This document shows positions 22,154 to 31,852 of a stretch of 40,359 nucleotides of DNA, in pieces. The stretch is from Clostridia bacterium (GTDB lineage Bacteria; Bacillota; Peptococcia; DRI-13; UBA5745): the NCBI GenBank assembly GCA_018434325.1, contig JAHDPO010000027.1, positions 1-40,359 on the forward strand, in the 5' to 3' direction. Made by a program: the position numbers and the translations under genes. Below the pieces are notes generated by a model. The model saw nothing but the letters and a program-made list of their open reading frames with translations. It was not told the DNA's origin and did not search any database. The stretch's first letter is position 1; every line of letters starts with the position of its first letter.

Positions 22154-23606
22154 AAATAAGCGGATTGCAGACGAGGAGTTTCAGGAAATCAGAAAAACCG
22201 TATTGCAGCAATGGCCCACCGGCAAGGATGTGGATTTGGAGGAAGGCTTTGCCTACCATAAGGCCCTGCCGGCCCATAAAATTTTTTCCCATAAGCTCAA
22301 TAAGGCTAAGGCTCAGGGCGTTACGCTGATTCAGCCGAGAGCCGGCGTAGCCTTGATCAATGAGCATATTGAGTTATTGACGTATTTGCAGGACAAGGGC
22401 GAAGCCGACCTGCTGCCCACCACCATCGACGCCTATACCAGGCAAAACCGTTACCAAAAGGCGGAGATGGGCATAGAAGAGTCTGTGAAGGCCGGCACTT
22501 CTAAGCTTAACGGTTTTCCGGCAGTCAATCACGGTGTAGCTGCCTGCCGCCAGATTATCGAAGCTTTGGATACGCCGGTACAGATTCGTCACGGCACTCC
22601 CGACGCCCGCCTGCTGGCGGAGATCACCCTGGCCGCCGGTTTTACCAGCTTTGAAGGAGGAGGCATATCTTACAATATTCCTTATGCCAAGTCCGCTCCG
22701 GTAGAACAGACGGTGCTGGACTGGCAGTACGTAGACCGGTTGGCGGGTATTTATGAAGAGGCCGGCATTGCCGTCAACCGGGAGCCTTTCGGTCCTCTGA
22801 CGGGCACGCTGGTTCCTCCCTGTATTTCTCATTCCGTAGCCATTATTGAAGCCTTGCTGGCAGCGGAGCAAGGTGTAAAAAATATCACCGTAGGCTATGG
22901 CCAGTGCGGCAACCTGATGCAGGACGTGGCGGCTATGCAGAGCCTGATGTCTTTGACGGAGGCCTATCTTAAAGAATACGGCTACAGCAATATGGCTGTT
23001 ACTACCGTGCTGCATCAGTGGATGGGCGGCTTCCCTCAGGATGAGGCCAAGGCGTTCTCCGTTATTTCCTGGGGCAGCGCCGCCGCCGCCTTGTCTCATG
23101 CCACGAAAGTCATTGTTAAGACGCCCCATGAGGCCTTAGGTGTGCCGACCATGGAAGCTAACGCCCAGGGCTTGCGCTGCACCAAGCAAATGATCTCCAT
23201 GCTGCAGGATCAGCATTTGAACGAAAAGATGCTGGCGGAAGAAAAAGAGATTATAGCAAAGGAAACCCGCTGCATCGTCGACAAATGCTTCGAGCTGGGC
23301 GGCGGCGATATTGCCAAAGGCGTAGTGGCGGCTTTCCAGGCCGGCGTCATCGACGTGCCTTTTGCTCCCAGCAAATTTAATGCCGGCAGGCTGCTGCCCG
23401 CCCGGGATAATCAAGGCGCCGTCCGGATCATCGACACCGGTTCGGTCCCCTTGTCCAAGGAACTGAAGGATTTCCATAAAGCCAAGATCGAGGAGCGGGC
23501 CAAGATCGAAAAACGCCAGCCTTCCTTCCAAATGGTAATCGACGATGTTTATGCCATCAGCAAGGGCCGGCTAGTAGGCCGTCCCGCCGGTTTTGTCCAG
23601 CAATAA
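22143..23606 (+). CDS. glmE: Glutamate mutase epsilon (E) catalytic subunit
   Basis: The 487-residue protein is of the usual length for the TIM-barrel epsilon subunit, which binds glutamate and houses the adenosyl radical reaction. Characteristic sequence includes [18 protein letters not shown] near the start, [16 protein letters not shown], the substrate-site stretch [15 protein letters not shown], and [19 protein letters not shown]. With GlmS it makes methylaspartate for the ammonia-lyase encoded next. ATG 22143 lies within the end of glmL. Intact, no internal oddities. Confidence 0.96.
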   Translation: MELKNKRIADEEFQEIRKTVLQQWPTGKDVDLEEGFAYHKALPAHKIFSHKLNKAKAQGVTLIQPRAGVALINEHIELLTYLQDKGEADLLPTTIDAYTRQNRYQKAEMGIEESVKAGTSKLNGFPAVNHGVAACRQIIEALDTPVQIRHGTPDARLLAEITLAAGFTSFEGGGISYNIPYAKSAPVEQTVLDWQYVDRLAGIYEEAGIAVNREPFGPLTGTLVPPCISHSVAIIEALLAAEQGVKNITVGYGQCGNLMQDVAAMQSLMSLTEAYLKEYGYSNMAVTTVLHQWMGGFPQDEAKAFSVISWGSAAAALSHATKVIVKTPHEALGVPTMEANAQGLRCTKQMISMLQDQHLNEKMLAEEKEIIAKETRCIVDKCFELGGGDIAKGVVAAFQAGVIDVPFAPSKFNAGRLLPARDNQGAVRIIDTGSVPLSKELKDFHKAKIEERAKIEKRQPSFQMVIDDVYAISKGRLVGRPAGFVQQ

Positions 23607-23638
23607 TAAGACGAAGATTAATGAGGAGGCGCAAGATC

Positions 23639-24874
23639 ATGAAGGTTATCAAAGCGGTATGCGCAGCGGGGCGCACGGGGTTTTATTTTGACGATCAGCG
23701 GGCCATCAAAGGCGGCGCCGTCGCCGACGGTTCTTATTATAGGGGCAAGCCGGCAACGCCCGGTTTCTCCGCTGTACGGCAGGCCGGAGAAAGCATCTCC
23801 GTATTGCTGATTCTGGAAGACGGCCAGGTGGCTTGGGGCGATTGCTGCGCCGTCCAATACTCCGGCTGCGGCGGCCGGGACCCTCTGTTTTTGGCCAAGG
23901 ATTTTATTCCGGTGATCGAAGAACATATTTTCCCCCAGCTGATAGGCGCGGAAATGGATAATTTCCGTCAATTGGCGGATCAGGTAGAAAAGATCATGGT
24001 GGAGGGCAAGCAGCTCCATACCGCTATCCGCTATGGCGTTTCCCAGGCGATCCTGGATGCGGTGGCCAAATCAAAGAAGCAGCAGATGTGTGAGATTATT
24101 GCCGAAGAATATGGCACCAGCGTGGCCGACAAAGTGCTGCCGATCTTTACCCAGTCCGGCGACGACCGCCACAGCAACGCCGATAAAATGATCATGAAGC
24201 AGGCTCAGGTGCTGCCACATGCGCTGATCAATAACGTGGAAACCAAGCTTGGCAAAAAAGGAGAGCTGCTCCTGGAATATGTTGGCTGGCTGCGGGACAG
24301 AATTCTCGAACTGCGGCTGGAGGAGACGTATATGCCGGTGATGCATATCGACGTTTACGGCACCATCGGCCAGCTTTTGGGCAATACAAATTACGAAGCC
24401 ATGGCTGATTACCTGGCCACGCTGGGTGAAGCGGCCAAGCCCTTTAAACTGAGGATCGAAGGCCCGATGGATGACGATGGACGGGAAAAGCAAATGATCG
24501 CTTTAAGCAGCCTCACTAAGCTTTTGGACGACAGAAAGATTCCGGTGGAGCTGGTAGCCGACGAATGGTGCAATACCTTGGAGGATATCAAGTACTTTGC
24601 CGATAATAAGGCGGGGCACATGATCCAGATCAAGACTCCCGATTTAGGCGGCATCGGCAATATCGTGGAAGCTGTGTTGTACTGCAAAGAAAAAGGCGTT
24701 TTAGCCTATCAGGGCGGCAGCTGCAATGAAACGGACCGTTCCGCTCAGGTTTGCGTTCATCTGGCTATGGCCAGCCAGCCCGTGCAGATTTTAGCTAAAC
24801 CCGGTATGGGCGTAGATGAAGGCTATATGATCGTTTACAACGAGATGCAGAGGATTCTGGCGTTGCGTAAATAA
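23639..24874 (+). CDS. mal: 3-Methylaspartate ammonia-lyase
   Basis: ATG 23639 has AGGAGG nine bases upstream and is preferred to ATG 23621. The 411-residue enolase-superfamily enzyme converts L-threo-3-methylaspartate to mesaconate and ammonia. Expected residues align with known methylaspartate lyases: H194 in VLPHALINN, metal ligands D238 in MHIDVYG, E274 in RIEGPMDD and D308 in VADEWCN, and the catalytic Lys332 in MIQIKTPDLGGIGN (D238, E273, D307 and K331 in the clostridial and Citrobacter enzymes as I recall). It completes the glutamate-to-mesaconate module. No mesaconate hydratase or citramalate lyase gene is visible in the window. Confidence 0.96.
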   Translation: MKVIKAVCAAGRTGFYFDDQRAIKGGAVADGSYYRGKPATPGFSAVRQAGESISVLLILEDGQVAWGDCCAVQYSGCGGRDPLFLAKDFIPVIEEHIFPQLIGAEMDNFRQLADQVEKIMVEGKQLHTAIRYGVSQAILDAVAKSKKQQMCEIIAEEYGTSVADKVLPIFTQSGDDRHSNADKMIMKQAQVLPHALINNVETKLGKKGELLLEYVGWLRDRILELRLEETYMPVMHIDVYGTIGQLLGNTNYEAMADYLATLGEAAKPFKLRIEGPMDDDGREKQMIALSSLTKLLDDRKIPVELVADEWCNTLEDIKYFADNKAGHMIQIKTPDLGGIGNIVEAVLYCKEKGVLAYQGGSCNETDRSAQVCVHLAMASQPVQILAKPGMGVDEGYMIVYNEMQRILALRK

Positions 24875-24894
24875 AGAAAGGCAGGGATGTTGCC

Positions 24895-26256
24895 ATGAAA
24901 GAAGAATTCCGTATTTTATCGACCACCGCCATTTTAGGCTACGGCTTTCCTCTGCAATCTTTTGAAGAAGGCATGAAACGCCGGCCTCATTTGATTGCGG
25001 TCGACGCTGGTTCTACCGATCCGGGGCCCTATTATTTGGGGGCCGGCGTTTCGTTCACCGACCGGGACGCGGTGAAGCGGGACCTGGAAATCATGCTGAA
25101 AGCAGGCGTGCCCAATAAGATACCGGTAGTCATAGGCACCGCCGGCGGCTCCGGCGGCCGGCCCCATCTTGACTGGTGCCGGGAAATCATCGCGGAAATT
25201 GCGGCAGAAAATCAGCTGCATTTTAAAATGGCTTTGATCGACGCCGAATTTGATAAGGAAGAGATCAAGAAGGCTCTGACCGCCGGCCTGATTGCACCTC
25301 TTGAGCCGGCGCCGCCTTTGACGCCGGAAGCGGTGGAGGCCTCCAGCCACATTGTAGGGCAGATGGGAGTAGAGCCTTTTATTAAAGCCTTAGAGGAGGA
25401 ACCGGCGGTAATCCTGGCCGGTCGGGCTTACGATCCTGCCGTTTTTGCGGCCTTAGCCATTAAGGAAGGCTATGACCGGGGATTGTCCATTCACTTGGGC
25501 AAAATCCTGGAGTGCGCCTCCATCTGCGCCACCCCCGGCAGCGGCTCCGACTGCATGTTCGGCTATATTGGTGAGGATTATTTCCGGGTGGAGCCTCTTA
25601 ATCCCATCCGCAAATGCACCACTCTGTCGGTGGCGGCCCATACCTTATATGAGAAAACCAATCCTTATATCCTGCCCGGCCCCGGCGGCCATCTGGATTT
25701 GACGGATTGCAGCTTTGAGCAGGAGACGGACAATATTGTCCGGGTCAAGGGCAGCCGTTTTGTGCCGGCAGAGCAATATACCGTCAAGCTGGAAGGGGCC
25801 AAGCGCATCGGCTACCGGACGGTATCCATAGCCGGTACCCGGGATCCGGTGATGATTGCCGCCATCGATGAGATCATTACAGGCGTGAAGGAGCGGGTAG
25901 CCGACAATTTTCGCGAAAAGCAATGGCAATATCATTTGCGGTTCAATATCTATGGCCGGGACGGCGTGATGGGCTCGCTGGAACCGAATCCCTCCACAGC
26001 AGGGGTGCACGAGCTGGGTATTATCATTGAGGCCACAGCCCCCACCCAGAAGCAGGCGGATACCATTTGTTCCTTTGCCCGTTCCACGATGCTTCATTAC
26101 GGCTACCAAGGCCGCCGGGCTACTGCCGGTAACCTGGCCTTCCCATACTCGCCCAGTGACTTCCATGCCGGCGAGGTCTACGTGTTCAGCGTTTATCACT
26201 TGCTGAAGACTGAGGATCCGGCGGCTTGCTTCCCGATTAGCTATGTGAATCTGTAG
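24895..26256 (+). CDS. AtuA/DUF1446-like protein of the methylaspartate operon
   Basis: The 453-residue protein resembles the acyclic terpene utilisation AtuA (DUF1446) family, soluble proteins without a firmly established reaction. Recognisable stretches are AVDAGSTDPGPYYLG near residue 36, IGTAGGSGGRPHLDWC near residue 80, and VILAGRAYDPAVFAALAI near residue 170. It starts 20 bases after mal and is followed by a DUF4387-like gene, a pairing that is common. No signal peptide or membrane segment is seen. In this operon it might act on mesaconate or a later intermediate, but that is a guess. Alternatively it handles an analogous branched acid. Confidence 0.82.
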   Translation: MKEEFRILSTTAILGYGFPLQSFEEGMKRRPHLIAVDAGSTDPGPYYLGAGVSFTDRDAVKRDLEIMLKAGVPNKIPVVIGTAGGSGGRPHLDWCREIIAEIAAENQLHFKMALIDAEFDKEEIKKALTAGLIAPLEPAPPLTPEAVEASSHIVGQMGVEPFIKALEEEPAVILAGRAYDPAVFAALAIKEGYDRGLSIHLGKILECASICATPGSGSDCMFGYIGEDYFRVEPLNPIRKCTTLSVAAHTLYEKTNPYILPGPGGHLDLTDCSFEQETDNIVRVKGSRFVPAEQYTVKLEGAKRIGYRTVSIAGTRDPVMIAAIDEIITGVKERVADNFREKQWQYHLRFNIYGRDGVMGSLEPNPSTAGVHELGIIIEATAPTQKQADTICSFARSTMLHYGYQGRRATAGNLAFPYSPSDFHAGEVYVFSVYHLLKTEDPAACFPISYVNL

Positions 26257-26271
26257 GAAGGAGAGGGCAAA

Positions 26272-26589
26272 ATGAAAACCAGTCTTTTAGAAATTACCGA
26301 TGTGATCCGCAGCAAAAATTCCGGCCCTTATGAGCTGACCTTCGACATTATGTTTAAAGATGGGGAAAGCTTTGAAAAGGTTTGCCGGGCGAAAATCATC
26401 AATGAAGATCTGATTTGCCGCTTGTATCGGATTGAGGCTTCGGATATTATTAATATCGTGGAGTTTAAGCCGGCCAAAGCCATTAAAGTCACGATCAAGC
26501 GGCCCATCTGTTCCGGCGACCTGGGGGAGACCGACGTTTACGGCGCCCAGCAGCACGCCCCATTATTGGGCATAACCTTTGAACTATAG
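26272..26589 (+). CDS. DUF4387-like small protein
   Basis: The 105-residue protein matches DUF4387 in its opening (ITDVIRSKNSGPYELTFDIMF), in the middle (KVCRAKIINEDLICRLYRIE), and in the end (SGDLGETDVYGAQQHAPLLG). In other genomes it is found beside, or fused with, AtuA-like proteins, and the pair is presumed to form one enzyme. The reaction is unknown. GGAGAGGGC precedes ATG 26272, 15 bases after the AtuA-like stop, so cotranslation with it is likely. Confidence 0.85.
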   Translation: MKTSLLEITDVIRSKNSGPYELTFDIMFKDGESFEKVCRAKIINEDLICRLYRIEASDIINIVEFKPAKAIKVTIKRPICSGDLGETDVYGAQQHAPLLGITFEL

Positions 26590-26609
26590 AACTACCAAAG
26601 GGAGGAAAT

Positions 26610-27548
26610 ATGGCATATTCCGAGCCCGTAGAAAAAAGTCATCTCTATTCCGTATTTTTTGCGCCCAGAGGTTATACCCGTATGGCCAGTCTTGGCATGC
26701 AGATTGCGGCCAGCTACCTCAGCCCTTTTGACAAGCTGATCGGAGTGGTGGGGGAAGGTGGCTCCGGCAAAAGCATGCTGATCAAAGGCATGTTTCCCGG
26801 CCTGGAGCTTACCAACGATGATGAAGGCGTCAATGTCCGGCCTCTGCCCATCCTCAGCGTAGGGGACAGCCCCAGCGGTTTTTACAGCACCCATACGTAC
26901 CATCTGGATATCCGCTTTGAGGCTGCTTTTACTCAAATGCATGTATTGGCCGCCGCTATTTTGGAGGCGGTAGAGATGGGCAAGCGGGTTATCGTGGAGC
27001 ATTTTGAGCTGGTATATCCTTTTTTAGAGAGAAACGCTAATTTGCTGATCGGAATCGGTGAAGAGGTGATCATCACCCGGCCTACCTTGTTTGGTCCGGA
27101 GCCTCAGGACATTGCGGAAATCGTTTTCCGCTCCATTAAGTTCAGGCGCATGACCCATACTGCCGAAGACTTATGCGAATATTATCTGAAGCATACGGCT
27201 AAAAGCAAAGAGCCCTATATTCACTCCGACGTCCGCCACGGTTTTGTGCTCAGTTTCCAAAATAAGCCGCAGGTGGATCTGGATGATATGGAAAATGCCA
27301 TCAATGAGATAATTGCTCAGGATATTACGATTTCCTATAAAGATGATCATCATATTTTGATCGGCGATCAGGAGCATGCCTGTACCGGCCCGCGTATCCA
27401 TGTAAGCAGTACTGCGGAAATCCGCAAATTTGCTTTAAACAAAGAATTCATGATCGAGCCGGACAGCGGCCGTTATTTGATGGTGGGCATAGTCGGCAAT
27501 CACGCCCCCATGAAAATCAAGGATTTGAATAAAATCATGCTGGCCTGA
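26610..27548 (+). CDS. P-loop protein of the methylaspartate operon (alanyl-tRNA synthetase additional-domain-like annotation)
   Basis: The 312-residue protein has a Walker A motif, GEGGSGKS, at residues 49-56, followed by LIKGMFPGLELTNDDEGVNV. It continues with an alpha/beta domain (EAVEMGKRVIVEHFELVYPF; LLIGIGEEVIITRPTLF). The C-terminal half (about 195-300) has HSDVRHGFVLSF and other pieces that I associate with proteins often annotated as 'alanyl-tRNA synthetase second additional domain'. That label is weak here. It is the last gene of the glutamate operon and may be an ATP- or GTP-dependent maturation or regulatory factor for the pathway enzymes. Not a tRNA synthetase. Confidence 0.75.
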   Translation: MAYSEPVEKSHLYSVFFAPRGYTRMASLGMQIAASYLSPFDKLIGVVGEGGSGKSMLIKGMFPGLELTNDDEGVNVRPLPILSVGDSPSGFYSTHTYHLDIRFEAAFTQMHVLAAAILEAVEMGKRVIVEHFELVYPFLERNANLLIGIGEEVIITRPTLFGPEPQDIAEIVFRSIKFRRMTHTAEDLCEYYLKHTAKSKEPYIHSDVRHGFVLSFQNKPQVDLDDMENAINEIIAQDITISYKDDHHILIGDQEHACTGPRIHVSSTAEIRKFALNKEFMIEPDSGRYLMVGIVGNHAPMKIKDLNKIMLA

Positions 27549-27576
27549 ATTGGCCTGAATTAATCGCAAGAAACCA

Positions 27577-27605
27577 TTGACTTTCCCGCCGTTTCATATT
27601 ATTAT
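27577..27605 (+). promoter_or_regulatory. Promoter of the tRNA-Leu gene
   Basis: TTGACT at 27577-27582 and TATTAT at 27600-27605 have the ideal 17-base spacing and lie 29 bases before the tRNA. Confidence 0.72.
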
Positions 27606-27634
27606 TTTTGATGTCGCTATATTCATGGCGACAT

Positions 27635-27720
27635 GCCCGAGTGGCGGAACAGGCAGACGCACAGGACTTAAAATCCTGCGGGGCTTAAACCCCGTACCGG
27701 TTCGACCCCGGTCTCGGGCA
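27635..27720 (+). tRNA. tRNA-Leu (anticodon TAA)
   Basis: The acceptor stem GCCCGAG (27635-27641) pairs with CTCGGGC (27713-27719), with discriminator A at 27720. The anticodon stem CAGGA/TCCTG frames the loop CTTAAAA, giving anticodon TAA at 27669-27671. A long variable arm (GGGG-loop-CCCC) and the T arm ACCGG-TTCGACC-CCGGT are clear. The long variable arm is as expected for leucine. CCA is not encoded. Confidence 0.97.
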
Positions 27721-27734
27721 CTGCGCAAACAAAG

Positions 27735-27765
27735 AAAACCCTTGAGAAATCAAGGGCTTTTTGCT
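27735..27765 (+). terminator. Terminator after tRNA-Leu
   Basis: CCCTTGA (27739-27745) with a GAAA loop and TCAAGGG (27750-27756), followed by CTTTTTGC. On the minus strand the hairpin is followed by TTTTC, so it may also serve the surface-protein gene that ends at 27807. Confidence 0.88.
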
Positions 27766-27806
27766 TTATGGCAGTTTTTAAATGACTTTGCAGCCTTGCG
27801 CTTTGA

Positions 27807-30800
27807 TTATTTTGCCAGCAGATTATATAGCACCTGTGCCATTTCGGCTCTTGTGGCCGTGTCTTTCGGAGTTAGCTTGCCGTAGCTGCCGCCGACCGTG
27901 CCGGTTTTCACCAAGAAGGCCATGGATTCCTGTGCCCAGGGATCAATCATCCCTGCATCGGAAAAGTCGGACAGCGTTTTGCCTGAGTCGCCCTGGGGGA
28001 GCCGGCCGATGATCTTCAGTGCGTTGTAGAGCAACGTGAACATCTCCTGACGGCTAATCGGATTGCCCGGGCCGTACAGATTGTTGCCTATGCCGTTTGT
28101 AATTCCGAGCCGTTTCGCCGCCGCCAGGCAGCCGGTGTAATAGGTATTGCCTGCGTCGGAAAAATTATCTGTTGGATTCGTATCAGCCTCAATACCGCAG
28201 GCTCTCATCATCAGAACAATAAATTCGCCGCGGCTAAGCTTGGCATAGGGACTGTAATTGCCGTTGCCTGTGCCGCCGGTGATTGTCCTCGCCGCAATAA
28301 AGCTCACGGCTTTGTTATACCAGGCGCCGCTTGCAACATCATTGAAGCTTACTTTGTTATATACAACGGCGTAGCCGCTGAAATGGGTTGCGTTAAAGGT
28401 AACCCTGCCCGTTGCTGCATCATAGCGTCCGTTGGGGATGGCCGCCACATTGCCACTGCCGTCGATGTACCATACAACGATGCTCTCGGGGTTTAAAAGC
28501 TCCGCTTCTGTCGGCGCATAAGGTATGCTGATTGTGACAGGTGCGCTGGGATTTGACCAGTCGACCTGCACGCCGTCAATTTCAAGTGTCAGCGAAATGA
28601 GGGGCCTGTCGCCGATTTTATTTTTCATATCGTCGGATAAGGCGTTCTTTTCGCCCGCTTTAACAACGATTTTTGCGTTTGCTCCGCTTATTCCGGCAAC
28701 TCCGGAGAGCATGTTGGAAGGTACGGTAACTTTAGCTATATTACTTTCAACATCGAAGGTTTTCGCGAGGCCCGAGGTCGTTAAATCTCCGACGGGAATA
28801 AATCCTCCTGGCGTCTTTGCTGCTGGCGAACTGCCGGCGCCGGTGCTGCCGCCGTTGTCGTTATTTATTTGCCCGGTCCATTTGGCGTAGACAGTTATGC
28901 CGGCATTCACTGTTGTCGAAGAGGTAAACGTGTTTCCTGCTCCGTCTTTTCCCGTGAACCAGCCGCCGAAGGTATAACCGCTTCTAGCCGGATTGGAAGG
29001 CCATGCCGCGGCGCCGATGCTGTCGCCTGAGTTCACGGTTTTGGCGGTATATACCGAACCATTGCTGTTAAATGTCACGGTATAGGCCGTAACCGGCGGC
29101 ACTGCGCTGATGACGATGCTTAGGGCCTGCGTGTCCTGGCCCGCGCTGTTTGTTGCCATGACGGTAAAGTCGAAGATCCCCGTCGTCAACGCTGTGCCGG
29201 AAAGGTCGCCATCACTTTCAAGGTCGATGCCTTCCGGCAGGCTGCCTCCGGAAAGTATCCAGGTGACGGGTCCGTCGCCTGTGGCGGCGAGGGAATAGGC
29301 GTACTCTGCGCCCAAGGTTCCGCCAGGCAGGGCGGTTGTGGTAATGACAGGCGCGACGCCCTGGCCGCCCACGGGGGTCGGCGGGAAGGTAATGATGAAT
29401 ATAAGCATGTTGCCGGATACAGGCTCATCAATAAAGCCCGCTGAAGATGTTCCGTCATTGACGGCGGGCGTCAGTCCCTCCGGGAATCTATATCCCGCAT
29501 TAGCTCTAAGATAAATAACGGCTATGTAGGATGAAGCGGCATTAAACTTCCCGTCGGTAAGGGTGGCCTCGCCATAGTCGCTGTCAAGCCATTCTATGCC
29601 GTCTACATAATATTGAGCGCCGCTTCCGGCCGTCAGAGCATCATAGCCCACCGGAACCTCCCCTGTCGCCGGCGCCGCCAATCCGCCGACCTCCGCCCAG
29701 GTGATTTCATTTGAGAAGGTCACCGTGAAGGTAAATTTATTTCCTGAAGCATTGCCGCCGGAAATATTACCCGATTCAAAGATTCCGTCCCCGCTAAACT
29801 CCGGTTCCAGGCCGCCGCCCGGCGGAAATTTGCAGCCTTCCCGGGACGTCAGCTCGATTACGGCTCGGTAGGCCGGGCCGCCGCTGATGAATTTCCCGTC
29901 GGTTAAGGTCGCCGGGGTACCGTCGCTATTTTTCCAGGTCAAATTGCTGACGTTGCAGCAATAACCTGCAGTCAGGTCATGCATATCCTGGGGCGTTTCG
30001 CCCGCCGCAGGCGGATTCAGGCCTTCGATATAAATATGCCCTATTTCTTCCGAAAAGGTTGTCACAAAAGTAAGCGTATTCCCTGAAACGTCTCCGCCGG
30101 CAAAGGCGCCCGGCGAAGCCGTTCCGTCGCCGGCAACGTCCGGAGTTAGCCCGCCGGTCGGGAATTTATAACCCGGCTGCGACGTTAGCACAATTCTGGC
30201 TTGATACCAGGAGCCTCCGTACAGGAACTTGGCGGAGTCCATCGGACTTCCTCCCGTATATTCCCAGGTAAGAGCGGATACCGTATATTGATCCGGATTC
30301 CCGGATGATATGGCAGAGGGCGCAGCAGGTGTTTCGCCGGCGGCCGGCGCTTCCAGATTCAGCACACTTACATCATCCGCGGCAATGACTGCCGGAAAGG
30401 TCACCACGAAGGTCAGCTTGTTTCCCGGATTGTCTGTATCGACCGTCATATCCGCCGGCGAACCGGTGTTGACGGTCAGGGCCGGTCCGCCAGCCGGGAA
30501 TTTATAGCCAGCAGCGGCGGTAAGCTGGATTCTGGCCTGGTAAGTATTTGCGGCATTGGTAAATTTCCCGTCGTCCAAGGAAGCGCTGCCGCCGCCCAGG
30601 TTTTCCCATGACAGACTCGAAACGCTATATCTGCCGTCTCCCGCAGTTAGGCCCGCTGTTTGCGGAGTCTCTCCGGCGGCCGGCGCCGTCAGGCCGGACA
30701 CCTCCGCCGCCTCGATGATGGAGCCGTCGATGATTGTCACATTATTGGTATTGATGGAAATGATGAAAATTTTGTTGCGGGCCGAGTCCGCGGCAATCCC

Positions 30801-31739
30801 AACCGGGCTGGCATTATTGGGAATGGCAAGGGTCTGAATAACCGTATGGGTCGCGCCGTCGATCACGGAGACGCTTCCGCCTTGATTGGCAACATAGATT
30901 TTCTTTGTGCTCTCGTTCACCGTGATACCCCAAGGCATTGGATTGCCGCCCCCCAATGATATAGAGGCAGTGACAGAGTTATCGGAACCGTCTATAACCG
31001 TCACATTATGTGAGCCGCCATTAGTGACGTAAATCTGATTCGTTAGACTGTCTACCGCGATACTCTCGGAGATTGAGCCTGGGGTATTGATCGTTGTGAC
31101 GAAGTTGGCGGATGCGGTATCGATCACTTGCACGTTGCCGCTTTCATAAATCACATAGATTTTATGCGTCGCATCGTTTAAGGCCATGGCAAGGGGATAG
31201 GGGTCTATAAATACGGTATCGGTTACCGTGCCCCCGCTCAGTATTTTCACGGCGCCTTTAGCCATATCGGAATTATAATATTCGAGAACGTAGAGCAGCT
31301 GGGTGCCTGAATCATAGGCAACGTCTACCGGCTGGTAAAAATAATCCGGCATAACAGAGACCGCATTCGTAACTCCGTCGATGATGCTGACGCACCCGCC
31401 GCCGCTATTAGCCACGTAAATTTTGTTATTTATCTCGTCGGCCGTCATTCCTCTGGGGGAACGTGCCACAGTCAGTGAGGTGGTTGTGTAATCCGTGCCG
31501 TCAATCACAGTCACGCGGGAGTTTGAATCGGAATCGCCGCTGGCGACGTAAATCTTGTTTGTGGCCTCGCTTACCGTCACGCGGCGGACAATATCGCTGC
31601 CCACCGGCACGGCTGTCTCAATCATGTCCGCGTTTGCCTGCGGCATCCAGCAGGACGATAACAAAATTGCCGCCGTGAGGACCAGTAAAAAATGAAAAGA
31701 CCTCATGGCGTTTGCGTTCTTTTTTGTTTTTTTTATCAT
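27807..31739 (-). CDS. Large SLH-anchored surface protein with YVTN propeller and repeat domains
   Basis: The 1310-residue exported protein begins with a signal sequence (hydrophobic FLLVLTAAILLSS, residues about 14-27, with a possible lipobox LSSC and a possible cut after ANA). Residues about 50-345 hold seven YVTN-type blades (for example NKIYVASGD, NKIYVANSG, NQIYVTNGG, each ending near VTVIDG). Four repeats of about 100 residues follow, each with PAAGETP (or similar), a W and YKFPxGG. Next come an Ig-like putative domain (PVITTTALPGGTLG), an InlB-type repeat (YTFGGWFTG), and about 180 C-terminal residues of three SLH domains (FNDVASGAWYNKAV; RGEFIVLMMRA; RAEMAQVLYNLL) that bind wall polymers. 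Likely an adhesin or surface-interaction protein. Its gene follows the LAL regulator gene on the same strand. Confidence 0.93.
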   Translation of the reverse strand: MIKKTKKNANAMRSFHFLLVLTAAILLSSCWMPQANADMIETAVPVGSDIVRRVTVSEATNKIYVASGDSDSNSRVTVIDGTDYTTTSLTVARSPRGMTADEINNKIYVANSGGGCVSIIDGVTNAVSVMPDYFYQPVDVAYDSGTQLLYVLEYYNSDMAKGAVKILSGGTVTDTVFIDPYPLAMALNDATHKIYVIYESGNVQVIDTASANFVTTINTPGSISESIAVDSLTNQIYVTNGGSHNVTVIDGSDNSVTASISLGGGNPMPWGITVNESTKKIYVANQGGSVSVIDGATHTVIQTLAIPNNASPVGIAADSARNKIFIISINTNNVTIIDGSIIEAAEVSGLTAPAAGETPQTAGLTAGDGRYSVSSLSWENLGGGSASLDDGKFTNAANTYQARIQLTAAAGYKFPAGGPALTVNTGSPADMTVDTDNPGNKLTFVVTFPAVIAADDVSVLNLEAPAAGETPAAPSAISSGNPDQYTVSALTWEYTGGSPMDSAKFLYGGSWYQARIVLTSQPGYKFPTGGLTPDVAGDGTASPGAFAGGDVSGNTLTFVTTFSEEIGHIYIEGLNPPAAGETPQDMHDLTAGYCCNVSNLTWKNSDGTPATLTDGKFISGGPAYRAVIELTSREGCKFPPGGGLEPEFSGDGIFESGNISGGNASGNKFTFTVTFSNEITWAEVGGLAAPATGEVPVGYDALTAGSGAQYYVDGIEWLDSDYGEATLTDGKFNAASSYIAVIYLRANAGYRFPEGLTPAVNDGTSSAGFIDEPVSGNMLIFIITFPPTPVGGQGVAPVITTTALPGGTLGAEYAYSLAATGDGPVTWILSGGSLPEGIDLESDGDLSGTALTTGIFDFTVMATNSAGQDTQALSIVISAVPPVTAYTVTFNSNGSVYTAKTVNSGDSIGAAAWPSNPARSGYTFGGWFTGKDGAGNTFTSSTTVNAGITVYAKWTGQINNDNGGSTGAGSSPAAKTPGGFIPVGDLTTSGLAKTFDVESNIAKVTVPSNMLSGVAGISGANAKIVVKAGEKNALSDDMKNKIGDRPLISLTLEIDGVQVDWSNPSAPVTISIPYAPTEAELLNPESIVVWYIDGSGNVAAIPNGRYDAATGRVTFNATHFSGYAVVYNKVSFNDVASGAWYNKAVSFIAARTITGGTGNGNYSPYAKLSRGEFIVLMMRACGIEADTNPTDNFSDAGNTYYTGCLAAAKRLGITNGIGNNLYGPGNPISRQEMFTLLYNALKIIGRLPQGDSGKTLSDFSDAGMIDPWAQESMAFLVKTGTVGGSYGKLTPKDTATRAEMAQVLYNLLAK

Positions 31740-31852
31740 AATATCAGACTCCCTTTCCTGCGATGATTCATCATAGCATAGACCGGAAAATCCTACATCG
31801 TACCTGAGTACTGCGCAAATAATGCCTGCTCTGAAAAGAAATCCCGCCGGTG

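Noticed and set aside
26610-27548. Alanyl-tRNA synthetase
   Set aside because: No class II synthetase motifs are present and the protein has a P-loop; any resemblance is limited to an accessory-domain annotation.
27577-27885. 102-codon plus-strand reading frame over the tRNA
   Set aside because: It overlaps the tRNA-Leu gene, its terminator and the end of the surface-protein gene, so it is chance.
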